64,000 nucleotides of DNA from Limnomonas spitsbergensis (GCA_037349105.1 JAYJMM010000120.1:2749001-2813000); one strand, 5' to 3'. Numbered from the stretch's first letter, positions 33,201-45,151 are shown. Notes: generated from the letters alone by a model not told the origin. Program-made: numbers and translations.

Positions 33201-36200
33201 GCCAGGCTCCCCATGGATGTCCAGCCCGAGTTGCGTGGCTCATTGAAGGACCCTTCCTTGGGCTGTCTAGCCTCGGACGCGCCTCCCGGAGCGAAAATAC
33301 CATCGCCATCCTCCAGCAAGAGCAGAGAAACCGCGGTGTCGATGACGGCCCAGACGGGACCCCCGGCGCAGACCTGCTTGCCCTCGAACGCGCCGCTGTT
33401 AACAACACCCTGGCCCTGCTGACCCCCCTCGCCCGTGGTGCTGCAGCCGGGCCCGACACGCTCCGGACCGGCCTGCTCGGATTGGGGCGCAGGCTCCAGG
33501 GGCTGGGGCGCAGCTGGAGCTTTTGCGATCTTGTGCACCCAGGTCTTGAGCGTGGTGACGATGTTTGGGTGGCGCAGGTTGCTGGTGACCGACGCCTCCA
33601 TGTCAGGGTCAGAGCCGTCTTCTGGATTCTGGTCTATCACCTGGGCAGAGGGTGGGGGGACAGAGGGTGGGGGTGGCAGAGGGTTGGGGGGGGCAGAAGG
33701 TGGGGGGGCAGAGGGTGGGGGGGGCAGAGGATGGGGGGGCAGAGGGTGGGGGGCAGAGGGTAGGGGGGCAGAGGGTAGGGGGGGGGGGGGGGGTAGAGGG
33801 TGGAATTAGAGGATGGGGGAATAGGGTGGGGGCAGAGGTGGAGGCAGAGGGGGGGTGCAGAGAATTGAAAACAGAGCATTGAAATCTTTAAGTATACTGT
33901 TTACTATGGACAAAAGAGCCAGGAGAAGCAAAAGATACAGACGTAGGATGGAGACTGCAGTACATCCGGGGGGGGAATGAATGAGAGCAGCGGCTGGAAA
34001 GCTGAGGATGATATGTATAGCCAGAACAAGGACAGGATGAAGATGGGGGATGCTGAACTTTGGATGCAAAGCAGTACTTAAAAACACAGAGCATCAAAAG
34101 TAGGAAGCGGCAGTGTTGTGCCACTGCTAGTCATTCGAAACTGGGCCCAGGCAAGGCAGCGCACAGAGGTAGCCTTGAAAGGAACAACAAACAAGAAACA
34201 GCATTGCTATTCATTATATCACGCAAGAGAGGGCGGGCAAGAAAACGATGCGCTTCAGAACGGCACCGTGGATTGCAATCGGTATCAGAACCGCTTGCAG
34301 CTCTCTTGCAGGCACAAGGGCCCCCATACCTTCCAAACACACACACACGCGGCCGATCTCTCACCTTGACCGCGACCGACGTCCCAAACCACGTGGCCGC
34401 ATACACGCTGCCAAAGGCGCCTTTGCCGATCAGCTGCCGCAGCTTCAGCCCCTCAATCAACGCGCCCTCCCTCTTGACAGTGCACGTGCTCCTTGTGCTG
34501 GACCCCCCGCACTTCTTCTTGGCGGCCTTCACCGTGGCCTCCTGGATCGCAACGAAGTACAGCGGGCTCCGCGCGGACTCCACGTTTGACGCGCTGCTGA
34601 TGACGCACTGGGGCACCCCGATGGGCATCGCGTCGTCATCGATACCCTCGCTTTCGGCCGGCCTGTGGGGCACGGGCAGGAAGAGAGGATGCCAGTCCAT
34701 ATTCAACGTAGCACTAGGCCAGCTTCAGGTGGCTGCCAGGCGGTTGCCACTGGGCCAATGGAGACTAAACCGTGACCGGCCTGCGGCCTTGCTCACTGGC
34801 TGCATAAAGCCCTGCCAGCCTTAAGCGGAGTTGTAGCTGATGTGTAGCATAAGCAGTTAAGCACCCTTAATTCCTCAGTGCAAGATCTTTTCGCTTCGAC
34901 TCGCCCCACGCCCCCGCCCTAACATCTGCTTCAATGCAGTGACCGGAATTTCCCCATCGGAAATTCAGCACTGCCTGCGCTGCGTGTCTGCAGCTTTCCC
35001 AGCAGCAGCAACACGCCAGAACCAGTGTACGTTTGCTCAGTTAGGAGACCTCGCATTTGGCGGGCTGCCCTTCAGCCGCAAAGGGCCCCATCGGGACAAA
35101 CCTGAGCAGCCCAGGTGGCATGGCATGCTGTCGCGTACACGCACTGGGATAAGTACCCGCAAGCGTGCCTTGCACACATCTAGATCCTTTGTCTGAGTGG
35201 CACCATCACTGCCCATTGAATGGCACATCGTTACACAGGACTACCAGCCTCTTGCCATGCCATGCTGTTCTCCTCTCCAGACTCCTTCCCTGACCCCGCC
35301 TGCTCATTTCCTCTGTTTTGAACTCCTTGCCTCACTGCCTCATGCCCCCCTGCAGGAGGCCTCCAGCTAGAGTCCAATAGGCAGAGCTCAACGGGTGCAG
35401 AGCCACACATAAAAGAAACACTGACCTGAACTTGAGTACGAAATGCTTGCCCATCACCCCGTCGCTGTTTCTTATGACCACATCCTTGATCGTGAATTCA
35501 TCCTGCATCTCCACAGCTGCCACATGGTCCTTCCCGAGCAAGCTTTTCCCTGGCTGGCTGCTCTCCATCACCTCGGTCAGGGTGCGGTCAACCACGTCTG
35601 ACTTGGCAATGCCTGTTGGTGGATTGGGGGTTGGATCAAAGTGAAGGGGCCTCAATTCATCCATGCATATCAAACCTGAACTCGTCGTGCAGACCACTTG
35701 CATCCCTTGCCACAAGTATAAGCGACTTGCAGCAATAAGCAGGATACAGGCTAGGATGTACATTGTACAGGCTGATGTGCACCATGGACAGGCTTAGGTA
35801 TACAGAGTACACGCGTGTGTGGCAGTTGGTAGAATTTCCAGTTCTTGCTCAATAGGCAGCAGGGCAAAAACATAAACTTCCTGCCATGAAACCTAATCAA
35901 AAATCCCCATTGGCACTTCCACGCGTTATAACCACCTTTGGATGAAGTGATGCCACAGCGATACCAGTAAAAACAGGTTTGCTTCTCACTGAAAAGTGAA
36001 GGTCCGACCGCTCTGCTGGCGGGTCACCTGTGAGTAAGCCCCAGGCCTCGTTGACAAACACCACTTTGAAACCGACCTCCGAGGTGTCCACCAGAACCAC
36101 GCAATGGTCAAAGCAGTCCAGCGCACGCTCCATGCGGACATATGCTGAACGCAGTGCCTGCAGGTAGTAGAGGTCAAGCGCCATGCATTAAGGGGGATAT

Positions 36201-39200
36201 GTTCAGGTATTGGGGGGGAGGATGTGGTCATGCATTAGAGGGGATATGTTCAGGTATTGGGGGAGAGGATGTGGTCATGCATTAAGGGGGATATGTTCAT
36301 ACATTGGGGGGGGGAGGATGTGGTCATGCATTAGGGGGGATATGTTCATACATTGGGGGGGGGGGGGATATGGTCATGCATAAGGGGAGATATGTTCATA
36401 CATTGGGGGGGGAGGATGTGGTCATGCATTAGGGGGGATATGTTCATACATTGGGGGGGGGGGGGATATGGTCATGCATTAGGGGGGATATGTTCATACA
36501 TTGGGGGGGGGGATATGGTCATGCATTAAGGGGGATATGTTCATACATTGGGGGGGGAGGATGTGGTCATGCATTAGGGGGGATATGTTCATACATTGGG
36601 GGGGGAGGATGTGGTCATGCATAAGGGGGGATATGTTCATACATTGGGGGGGGAGGATGTGGTCATGCATTAGGGGGGATATGTTCATACATTGGGGGGG
36701 GGGGGATGTGGTCATGCATTAGAGGGGATATGTTCATACATTGGGGGGGGAGGATGTGGTCATGCATTAGGGGGGATATGTTCATACATTGGGGGGGGGG
36801 GGATGTGGTCATGCATTAAGGGGGATATGTTCATACATTGGGGGGGGGGATATGGTCATGCATTAGGGGGGATATGTTCATACATTGGGGGGGGGGGATA
36901 TGGTCATGCATTAGGGGGGATATGTTCATACATTGGGGGGGGGGATATGGTCATGCATTAAGGGGGATATGTTCATACATTGGGGGGGGGGGGATATGGT
37001 CATGCATTAGGGGGGATATGTTCATACATTGGGGGGGGATATGGTCATGCATTAGGGGGGATATGTTCATACATTGGGGGGGGGGGGGGTCATGCATTAA
37101 GAGGGATATGTTCATACATTGGGGGGGGAGGATGTGGTCATGCATTAGAGGGGATATGTTCATACATTGGGGGGGGAGGATGTGGTCATGCATTAGAGGG
37201 GATATGTTCATACATTGGGGGGGGGGGGGATATGGTCATGCATTAGGGGGGATATGTTCATACATTGGGGGGGGAGGATGTGGTCATGCATTAGGGGGGA
37301 TATGTTCATACATTGGGGGGGGAGGATGTGGTCATGCATTAGGGGGGATATGTTCATACATTGGGGGGGGGGAGGATGTGGTCATGCATTAAGGGGGATA
37401 AGTTCATACATTGGGGGGGGGGGGGGGGGATGTGGTCATGCATTAGGGGGGATATGTTCATACATTGGGGGGGGAGGATGTGGTCATGCATTAGGGGGGA
37501 TATGTTCATACATTGGGGGGGGAGGATGTGGTCATGCATTAGGGGGGATAAGTTCATACATTGGGGGGGAGGATGTGGTCATGTATTAGGGGGGATATGT
37601 TCATACATTGGGGGGGGAGGATGTGGTCATGCATTAAGGGGGATATGTTCATACATTGGGGGGGGGGGGATGTGGTCATGCATTAGGGGGGATATGTTCA
37701 TACATTGGGGGGGAGGATGTGGTCATGCATTAGGGGGGATATGTTCAGGTATTGGGGGGGAGGATGTGGTCATGCATTAGGGGGGATATGGTCATACATT
37801 GGGGGGGGGGGAGGATGTGGTCATGCATTAGGGGGGATATGTTCATACATTGGGGGGGGGGGGGGGGATATGGTCATGCATTAGGGGGGATATGTTCATA
37901 CATTGGGGGGGGAGGATGTGGTCATGCATTAAGGGGGATATGTTCATACATTGGGGGGGGAGGATGTGGTCATGCATTAGGGGGGATATGTTCATACATT
38001 GGGGGGGAGGATGTGGTCATGCATTAGGGGGGATATGTTCAGGTATTGGGGGGGGGGGGGATATGGTCATGCATTAGGGTGGATATGTTCATACATTGGG
38101 GGGGGAGGATGTGGTCATGCATTAGGGGGGATATGTTCAGGTATTGGGGGGGGGGGGGGGATATGGTCATGCATTAGGGGGGATATGTTCATACATTGGG
38201 GGGGGGGAGGATATGGTCATGCATTAGGGGGGATATGTTCATACATTGGGGGGGGGGGATATGGTCATGCATAAGGGGGGATATGTTCATACATTGGGGG
38301 GGGGGGGGGGGGCATGCATTAGGGGGGATATGTTCATACATTGGGGGGGGGAGGATATGGTCATGCATTAGGGGGGATATGTTCATACATTTGGGGGGGG
38401 GGGGGATATGGTCATGCATAAGGGGGGATATGTTCATACATTGGGGGGGGAGGATGTGGTCATGCATTAGGGGGGATATGTTCATACATTGGGGGGGGGG
38501 GGGATATGGTCATGCATTAGGGGGGATATGTTCATACATTTGGGGGGAGGATGTGGTCATGCATTAGGGGGGATATGTTCATACATTGGGGGGGGGAGGA
38601 TGTGGTCATGCATTAAGGGGGATAAGTTCATACATTGGGGGGGGGGGGGATGTGGTCATGCATTAGGGGGGATATGTTCATACATTGGGGGGGGAAGATG
38701 TGGTCATGCATTAGAGGGGATATGTTCATACATTGGGGGGGGAGGATGTGGTCATGCATAAGGGGGATATGTTCAGGTATTAAGGCCAAGTGTTCATGCA
38801 TCAGGGGAGATGTGTGCATGCATGGGGAGGGGGGAGTAGACGACGAGAAAGTACCTGTGTTCATTTCCCCGCTTATTTTCCCAGCAAAGAGCCACCATAC
38901 AGCCACCAAAGGCCCGATTGGGATAAAACATGGACTGCGCAACGGCCAAAAGTCTAACTAGCATGGCTGGCCGCACATGAGGCCTCCAGCCAGAGGCCTC
39001 ATGTAGCTGATCTGTAGCTGAACTGAATGTCTGTAGCTAAGCCATGACACAAATAACTTTTCTAACCGATTGCTGAATTGCTCTAATCTGGGGCGCGCCA
39101 TCGCCAGGCACAAAAAAGGGTCACAGGCAGGCCATGAAGCTTGGCGCAGCTCCTGCCACCAAACCCTAAACCACAAGCCGCGATAGAATATCCCAACTGC

Positions 39201-40640
39201 AACATGGAGGGGTTAAGGCTTGAACTGGTGAACTATTTCACCTGTGACCTAAATGCCTTTACACCCCTCTGAAAAATACCCACTGGCCGGTGTCTTTGTT
39301 TCTTTCCTCCCGACCAATTAGTTAAGCAGGGCCCAGAGGCAGAGCCTTTTGAGCAGGGCCCAGAGGTGTAACGTCACTGACACCCTTCTCACCAAGTTGC
39401 TCTCATCGTGCAACTGCATGATCTTGTCCTTCTCCAGGTGCCGCACCACCAGCTCAGCCATGTTGTTCACGATGGCACAAGCACCGGCGGAAACGTCATG
39501 GGGCTTGCTGTCAAGGATGCACATCGTCCCTGCGATGGCATTGTTTTTCATACTGCTCCTCAACCGGCACTTGATCTGAAACTGATTTCAGGACTCCAGC
39601 GATGCATCAGGTGGCAGCCTTTGGGATACATGGGGTGCCAGGGAATGGAACAGTCGTTAGGCCTCACCCAGGTGGTGCCCGTTGGAGGCGATGAGGGGGG
39701 CACCGCAATAGAAGCGCAGCCAGCCACTCTTTCCGGTCACATGAACGTTGTCCGAAAACCTGCCGAGAGGTAAAAAAGGAGTGTCCTTGGGTCAGACAAC
39801 ATGGACAACGAACGACTCAGCATACCCAGCATCGAAAAGCAGCGCCATGAGCACAGAAATGCATGCAGTTTTATTGCGATGACGTATCTCTAGTCAGTAC
39901 TGCCGAAAGCACCTTTCGTATCCATGCTGTAGGTCTGTATAGTCTGTAACAGTTACGTTTCTCTAGTTGCCCTGGTGCTCAAGAGATCTACGGGTCTACA
40001 CAGGGTGTAGGACACCCATTCTTGTTTGGATGTGGAACAAAGTGGACGACCCCAATATTTCCCCACCTGGCATCCTCTGCCGCGTCCGAGATCACCATCA
40101 TCTGCGGGCACGAGCCTGTCCACATGCCCCACCCACAGAAGGCCCAGCGCCAGGCTGGCCAGGGGAAGTCCCCTCTGGCACAGCCCACACCCTCCCTGAC
40201 AAACAGGATGATGCTTTTCTCGTCGCCTTTGAACAGGACCACCATGGAGATAGGCGCCTCAAACACTGAGTTGGCGACCTTCAGGATGGACTCGAGCTTC
40301 AAGGGGGGAGGTCATGCAGCATAGCCCTGGTTTTTAAAATTAAAAACTGCGGGTCATGCAGGAGATCACTGAAGGAAAGACAGTGCCAGCATCGTACTGT
40401 TCTCATGCTACGAGCAGCTATGAACCTCAACAACAGGTACTCTTTGACGGCCATTTCAAGATTCATTCAGGCGACAATGAACACAAGCGGTACAGTCTAA
40501 AATGGAAGGATGGAGACCTGTCCAGCAGCGCACCTCATGGTCGGGGGCAGGCTCAACGTCATTGAGATCCAGGGCCAGCATGGTGTTCATGCGGTCCTCC
40601 TCGCATGGAGCTCTAGGGGCTCCCAGATCATGAGTCTGAT
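30293..40640 (-). CDS. GAF-PAS-protein kinase fusion (TKL-like), 12 or more exons
   Basis: A predicted signalling kinase with N-terminal sensor domains. Exons 5'->3': about 40633-40534, 40296-40067, 39759-39668, 39529-39393, 36157-36028, 35612-35426, 34662-34365, 33640-33116, 32280-32158, 31149-31063, 30779-30630, 30490-30293 (TGA). The GAF domain spans the first four (SILKVANSVFEAPISMVVLF through LRFYCGAPLIASNGHHLG to MCILDSKPHDVS). A PAS-like segment follows (MERALDCFDHCVVLVD, VVFVNEAWGLLTG). The kinase has the glycine loop GKGAFGSVY, VAVK, the alpha-C Glu region EASVTSNLRHPNIV, catalytic loop MHGDLSSWNVLL (HGD in place of HRD), DFGLA, MPPETL and VDVYSFGVLLWQ. About 100 residues of low-complexity sequence interrupt the region between alpha-C and the hinge (MIMDYCDKGSLQ). 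Phases are consistent from 40296 on. The N-terminal exon(s), perhaps including MADLENAAEVD near 40,840, are unresolved. Confidence 0.88.
31795..31970 (+). repeat. Dispersed repeat copy in a kinase intron
   Basis: Landmarks: TTCAGCTACCACTATCAGCT, TGACCTCCAATCGGAGGCC, TGTAGGCCGATCAAGGCTTGG. It shares flanks with the 27.3-kb block, so both arose in the same duplication. Confidence 0.8.
32455..32592. repeat. 57-bp direct repeat, about 2.3 copies
   Basis: The unit GGGGTCAGGGCATGGGGACA plus GGGCATGTAGACATGACAGT is repeated in a kinase intron. Confidence 0.9.
32695..33115 (-). repeat. Tandem copies of kinase exon 33640-33116 3' edge and donor
   Basis: The exon end on the plus strand is CTCACCTGCAGGCTGCCCTT (DKGSLQ plus GTGAGG donor). 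Related units at about 33,040, 32,930, 32,865, 32,785 and 32,700 share CCTGCAG/GCAGNCTGCCCT and a TTGTCAGNCTGAC spacer. The copy at 32,930-32,960 is nearly perfect including the donor. Confidence 0.85.
33645..33800. repeat. GGGGGGCAGAGG repeat abutting a kinase acceptor
   Basis: GCAGAGGGTGGGGG units repeat directly upstream (minus sense) of the acceptor at 33640. On the transcript strand they are a CCCCACCCTCTGC array, an expanded polypyrimidine tract. Confidence 0.9.
34700..34840 (+). repeat. Dispersed repeat copy, divergent
   Basis: Contains TTGCCACTGGGCCAATGGAG and AAACCGTGACCGGCCTGCGG, the reverse complement of the family core. It lies beside the exon starting at 34662. Confidence 0.55.
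36184..38780. repeat. Poly-G minisatellite (about 45-55-bp unit, roughly 50 copies) in a kinase intron
   Basis: The unit is a G run of 7-17 followed by AGGATGTGGTCATGCATTAG, then GGGGGATATGTTCATACATT. G-run length varies between copies while the rest is almost constant. It lies in the intron between the GAF exon (39393) and PAS exon (36157). Open frames on both strands (CIRGDMFIHWGG, its shadows) are repeat artefacts. Confidence 0.97.
38781..39392. other. Kinase intron remainder
   Basis: Contains a divergent dispersed-repeat segment (about 38,890-39,030) and the recurring GCCCAGAGGTGTAACGTCAC motif at 39,357. No exon was recognised. Confidence 0.6.
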
Positions 40641-41735
40641 GGAGCAGGCGTCCAGCAACAGGAAAAGTTATATCGAAGACTTTACTTGTGACGTGAATCG
40701 AATCTCCGCCACGTGGTGTAGCTCTTACCGGGTGAAGAGGGCCGTCGCTCGTGAATTTTGTTGGCATATCTGTCAACGACAGGGCAAATGGATTCCGACA
40801 GATGACCGGCGTCAACTTCTGCTGCATTCTCTAAGTCGGCCATCCTGCAGCGGAGCGAGGTTTGCCGACACATTGTGAATGTGATAGGAGGAAATATGGT
40901 CATCAGACGAGAAAGTGCCATATACAGACTGATGGATATTCCCGGGGATTTCCCACTTCACAGTACCGAGAGTTCTCCATGATCGATAACCAACGCTGTC
41001 ACCGACACAGCTATCCTGTCTAGTAATCTTTCTCCAAGTAAAGCTGATAATCTCCTACTTGCAGCTGCTCATGTACCTGAGAGCTGAGACTTCGCCACCG
41101 GTGCAATTTCACACACCCAGCTACTTGTCAAGGGCTCACTCACTCGCCCAACATCTCAACACAGCAAAGTAAAGATGAGGCTGGTAAGTTATATCAGGGT
41201 GGTCATCAGAATGATGTGCTCAGATCAGAAAGGCTCGGATTGTGTTGGTCCGAAGGAGAGAATCGAGGGATATTACTCGCAAACATACCGACATGTATGA
41301 CACACGTACGGCATGCCACCAAAGCTCTACAAAACAGTAGACATCGGGTGAACATAAGACGCAGCAGCTGACTGTACCCGACACTTGCCCCATCATGCAA
41401 CCACAAGACACACACGGCTACTTACTTACAGACACATGACCAGACCCAAGACTTGATGTGCAAAGTCATGATGACCTGTCCGACAGGTGTTTTTGCCGCA
41501 CACAGCCGATGGCGACCGTTGATCGCGAAATTCAGTAACTAGGCTGGTAACTAGTTTCAAACTTACAAAGCACAGCCCTGATTCACAGCCGTCGCTTGAT
41601 GTATAGCTCAAAGCCCCTCGGGCACTGTACTAGTGCATTTTGACAGGGCATCCTCGTTTTCTGCCGGGCGATTCAGGCACTCGCATTTTTTCAGCCGGGC
41701 AGACGGAATCGTTTCAAATTTCAGTTCAAACCTTA
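40641..41735. other. Region upstream of the kinase gene
   Basis: It may contain an unresolved first kinase exon near 40,780-40,850 (MADLENAAEVDAGH on the minus strand after a possible acceptor). Otherwise no gene or repeat was recognised. Confidence 0.4.
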
Positions 41736-42281
41736 CAGCACGTTTCTGATTGGACCCCAGAAACTTTCCGGGGTGTTTCCGGTGTGTTTTGAGCTGAAAC
41801 ACTGGACCCCGGAAAATCTCCGGAGCCTTTAGACCACCAAGAGTCGTACAGTACGTCTCTTGTTTTTCCGGGGACCCCCCCCCCTCCCCGGAAATTCCAA
41901 AGACCCCGGAGAGTTTTCAGGCCTTCGAATAGCTTTTGTTTATAAATATGAATCGCCGCATTTTTCTTCCCATGAACTTATCGGGCGGTAGTGATGGGGG
42001 CGGCCCTGCAGAAAGGCCGCGGGCCGCCTCGGCCTTGGTCACTCCGCGAGCGAGTCATCCCTATCATCATCAGCAGCAGCAGAAGCAGCAGCAACAGCGC
42101 AGATAACATGTAGGCACCCATTCGGCAATATCGCAGTAAACCCTGAACCACGCAAGATTACGCCTTACGTTCCGGTGTGTGGCTCCGGGGTGTTTGCAGA
42201 AACACCCTCCCCGGAAATCTCCCGAAGACCAGAAGACCGTCGTACACGTTTGTTCCGGGGTCCTCAATCGGAAACGTGCTG
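41736..42281. mobile_element. Small inverted-repeat element, CAGCACGTTT ends, TTA target duplication
   Basis: The left end CAGCACGTTTCTGATTG and the inverted right end (CAGCACGTTTCCGATTG) match almost perfectly. TTA flanks both sides (41733-41735, 42282-42284). The 546-bp interior carries several TTTCCGGGG/CCCCGGAAA inverted sub-repeats and no transposase. Three-base duplications and a CA start fit CACTA-like DNA transposons, but the family is not certain. A third end, TTACAGCACGTTTAAGATTG, is at 58,735. Confidence 0.7.
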
Positions 42282-42439
42282 TTATACTCATGAGACTGAC
42301 ACCGCGATAGCAGGGGTGATAGTACTAAACACCGGGTGCCAAACATCAAATCGGATCATCCAAAGCCCTGATCATAAGCTAAGTCGCTTAAATCATCAGC
42401 GAATCTGTGCCTTCACTGATTCATCACTAGACAAATCTG

Positions 42440-43690
42440 TAAAAGCTGTGCCTTTGGCGCAGCCCCCGAGTGACGTGCTTGTTTTGGTGCTCTGTGGATC
42501 GTGGCTGCATCGTAGGAGCCATGTGTGGTGGAATGAAAGAAGTGGTGCCCTGTCCCCTTCATTTGTGACACTTTGTCTGTTATTCATTCCTACGAGTCCT
42601 GCGTGTTGTGGCAGTTGATGCAATGTGGGCTGCTAGCTCAGATGGATGTGCACTTGGGTGACGTTGCCTAGCAGTAGCTCACATTTACATGGTCCGTCAC
42701 ACGATCCTGAGAGTCAACCGTCAATACTAAGGTGCATGATGTGTTTATGAAACTTTTCCAGTACGCTTGCTGCATTTTTTTTGTAAGGTGCATTGCAGGC
42801 TGCGGCACCTTGCCTGCCTCTGCGACTCTGTCAAGATTTGTCCATGGCTGTGTGCCCTGAAACTGTTGAGGTGTTCTAGGCTATCTATTTTGGAAGCAGT
42901 TGCCGAGTTTGGCCCTGCCTCTGTTTGCGTTCTGAACATGCTGGGGGATGGTGGTTTGTCGACCAGCTGTGCATGGCACCTGTCACTGTAAAAAACTGTC
43001 ATCACAGCAACGTCATGCTGTGACCCTGTTGACATGTTGACATGTGTGTGTGCATATATGTTTCTCGTTAAACTGCTGCAGTTGTGGTGTGTTTGGATGA
43101 CGGAGTTGGTGCATGGCACTGGACGCTCTGTCGCAAGTTGTCCACACTTCATTCACGGAAAAGTGGAGCAAGCAAGCAATTCAGCCGACCACCTGCTGCC
43201 AACACTGCCAAAAAAAACTTGCATAGACAACGAGTTTGCGCCTAGAACAAAGCTGCACGATAGTCCCTACGATGGTATTTCACATGTTCTGCAGTGTCAA
43301 CTGTCATCCTGCAAGTTCGAAAACTAGTCAGCCGCTGGCTGCAGCGTTGCGGATCAACGCGGGCAGCCCTGTAACCCCGCCTTACCTGTTCAACGAGTTT
43401 GCGCTTAAAGCAGCGCAATGCGAGTGCACGACACGTACTGTGCAATATGGACTTTCGGTGAAAAAAGGCCAAAACCAACGTGGCCGAGGCCGTGGCTGCC
43501 CCACCACGAGCACATACACTGCTAACAGACATGCAAACGACTTTGCGCCCACAAGAAAGCCACGCAATGGCCTGTTTCTGAAATCGGCACCACTTTCCAA
43601 TGCAAACCCCTCAAAATATAATGCCCAGAAAAGTACGGCTTGTTCGATCCACTCCGCGCATCTCCGTTGCAGTGCACTGTCATAAGGTAG
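42440..43690 (+). repeat. Left arm of large inverted repeat
   Basis: This segment matches about 60,480-61,880 in reverse complement. Examples are the stretch around GATGACGGAGTTGGTGCATG (43,097) against its complement near 61,045, and the end GCAGTGCACTG near 43,670 against 60,475. Similarity stops at 43,702, where a CAGT microsatellite begins. No protein is recognised in either arm. Confidence 0.8.
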
Positions 43691-43702
43691 GGGAGCACGA
43701 GA

Positions 43703-43759
43703 TAGTCAGTCAGTCAGTCAGTCAGTCAGTCAGTCAGTCAGTCAGTCAGTCAGTCAGTC

Positions 43760-43792
<33 letters not shown>

Positions 43793-43920
43793 GTCAGTCC
43801 GTCAGGCTGGCAGGCAGGCAAGCTGGCAGGCTGGCAGGCTGGCAGGCAGGCAGGCAGGCAGGCAGGCAGTCATCAGTCAGTCATCGGTCAGTCAGTCAGT
43901 CAGTCAGTCAGTCAGTCACT
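43703..43920. repeat. CAGT / CAGG tetranucleotide microsatellite
   Basis: About 20 CAGT units, then GGCAGGCAGGCA and CTGG units, then CAGT again. Confidence 0.97.
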
Positions 43921-43939
43921 GAGAACTAGGCAGTAGGGC

Positions 43940-44015
43940 TGGTATATACCGTATATTCTGCCGAAATATACACGTATATACGTGTGTAAGCGTATATACC
44001 GTATACGTATACATA
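43940..44015. repeat. Cluster of TATACG palindromes, left
   Basis: Perfect palindromes GGTATATACC (43941-43950), CACGTATATACGTG (43971-43984) and GTATACGTATAC (44001-44012). It pairs with a similar cluster at 57,791-57,905 on the other side of the retroelement. Confidence 0.85.
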
Positions 44016-44286
44016 TATGGGGACCTAAAAATCTTAAAAAGCCTTGAAACCTAGGGCATTTCATGCCCTAACCTCCACCTATCACTTCATCATTTAAAAA
44101 ATTGAGTTTACTCATGCCAGCCTCAAATTTAGCTCAAATACAACAACAAATCAAGTATGGGGTTCGCGGCCCGAGGGGACAGACAGATGCCAGACATGCG
44201 CAGTCTGATCAGCGTCAGCTCGTCAAGCACTCTACTCCTGCTAGTGAACCTAGACTACTGGCAGGCATGCAGCTAGCTGTCAGCAA

Positions 44287-44340
44287 CTAAGCATCATAGG
44301 ACAAGTCCTCGTCGTTGGCGCGCTGTCTCTTGGATTCCTG
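44287..44340 (-). pseudogene. C-terminal end of the ORF split by the retroelement
   Basis: On the minus strand, removing the element and one CCTG copy joins this piece in frame to the ORF at 57,665-57,296. It adds about 17 codons (ending EDLSYDA) before TAG at 44289-44287. See the entry at 57,296. Confidence 0.8.
44337..44340. other. Target site duplication (CCTG), left copy
   Basis: CCTG here and at 57,296-57,299 directly borders the TGTCGCGGC...GTCGTGACA ends of the 12,955-bp element. In-frame continuity of the interrupted ORF supports this. Confidence 0.8.
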
Positions 44341-44403
44341 TGTCGCGGCACAGGGGTGCACCCTAAGGAATGGGTGCACCAAGCAAAAAGAACACAAGAC
44401 ATT
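44341..44403 (-). repeat. Repeat B2 (63 bp), outer 3' end of the element
   Basis: Identical to 45,152-45,214 (plus-strand start TGTCGCGGCACAGGGGTGCA). Together with A2 it forms an about 809-bp TG...CA repeat on the minus strand. Confidence 0.95.
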
Positions 44404-44406
44404 AAA

Positions 44407-45149
44407 CTTAAACAAGTACTAATAAACTCTTACATAGCTTATAGTAGGAGCTTCTCGATCCACTGATGTAACTCAGCTCGATAACATGTGAACTCAGCTC
44501 GATAACATGTGAAAGCTCTTGCTACTTCACCTGGACTTCTTCGATACTGTTGACAGGATCTCGTAAAGCCTCGTCTCTTGAGGTACTTATAGGTTTCCTG
44601 GGACGACCTTGGGCGATTGTGGCCGTTGATCTGCTGTGGTGAGTCGCTTGCTTGGCGACTTCTGGTGACTGAAGATATCTCTGCTGATAAATCAGTTGGT
44701 CGACTTGGAGCCAAAGGAAAGGCTGTAGGTTGGAGATGTGATGGTTGGTTGGTGGTAATATCCAGCTGTAGGGCTGGAGATATGCCTTGTTAAGAGGCAG
44801 GAATAACTCTAATTGCTGCAGATAGTCGACTGTTGGCCTAGAAGCTCTGCCAGCTTCGTATCAGGAGACTTGTTGATGCTTATAGGGTCGCTGTTGGCCT
44901 AGCTGCTCTGCCAGTTTCCCCTTAGTAAGACTTTGATTGACGATTAACTTGCAGATCGATATTCAAGAACAATAGCTGGAAACGTTAAGAGTCTATTGAA
45001 GGCCGTGAAATCAAGTAAGAAAGAAAAAGTAAAGGACCCAGTTCGGGATCCTCCAAGACGGCAAACACACTTGTTCATGTTCACACATAACTTACAACCG
45101 AAAAGCGGTTGGCGCGGTCAAACGCACGGTGCAGTCATACGTCGTGACA
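44407..45149 (-). repeat. Repeat A2 (long terminal repeat copy, 743 bp)
   Basis: Matches 56,568-57,295 in direct orientation, from CTTAAACAAGTACTAATAAA to CAGTCATACGTCGTGACA. Differences include a duplicated AACTCAGCTCGATAACATGTG segment here. It is flanked on both sides by the 63-bp B repeat, unlike its partner. Confidence 0.97.
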
Positions 45150-45151
45150 GC

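Noticed and set aside
33035..33763. 242-codon plus-strand frame
   Set aside because: Antisense shadow of the kinase exon 33640-33116 plus a G-rich repeat.
36494..38961. Many overlapping frames on both strands in the poly-G array
   Set aside because: Repeat artefact; both strands are open at once and the peptides mirror the unit.
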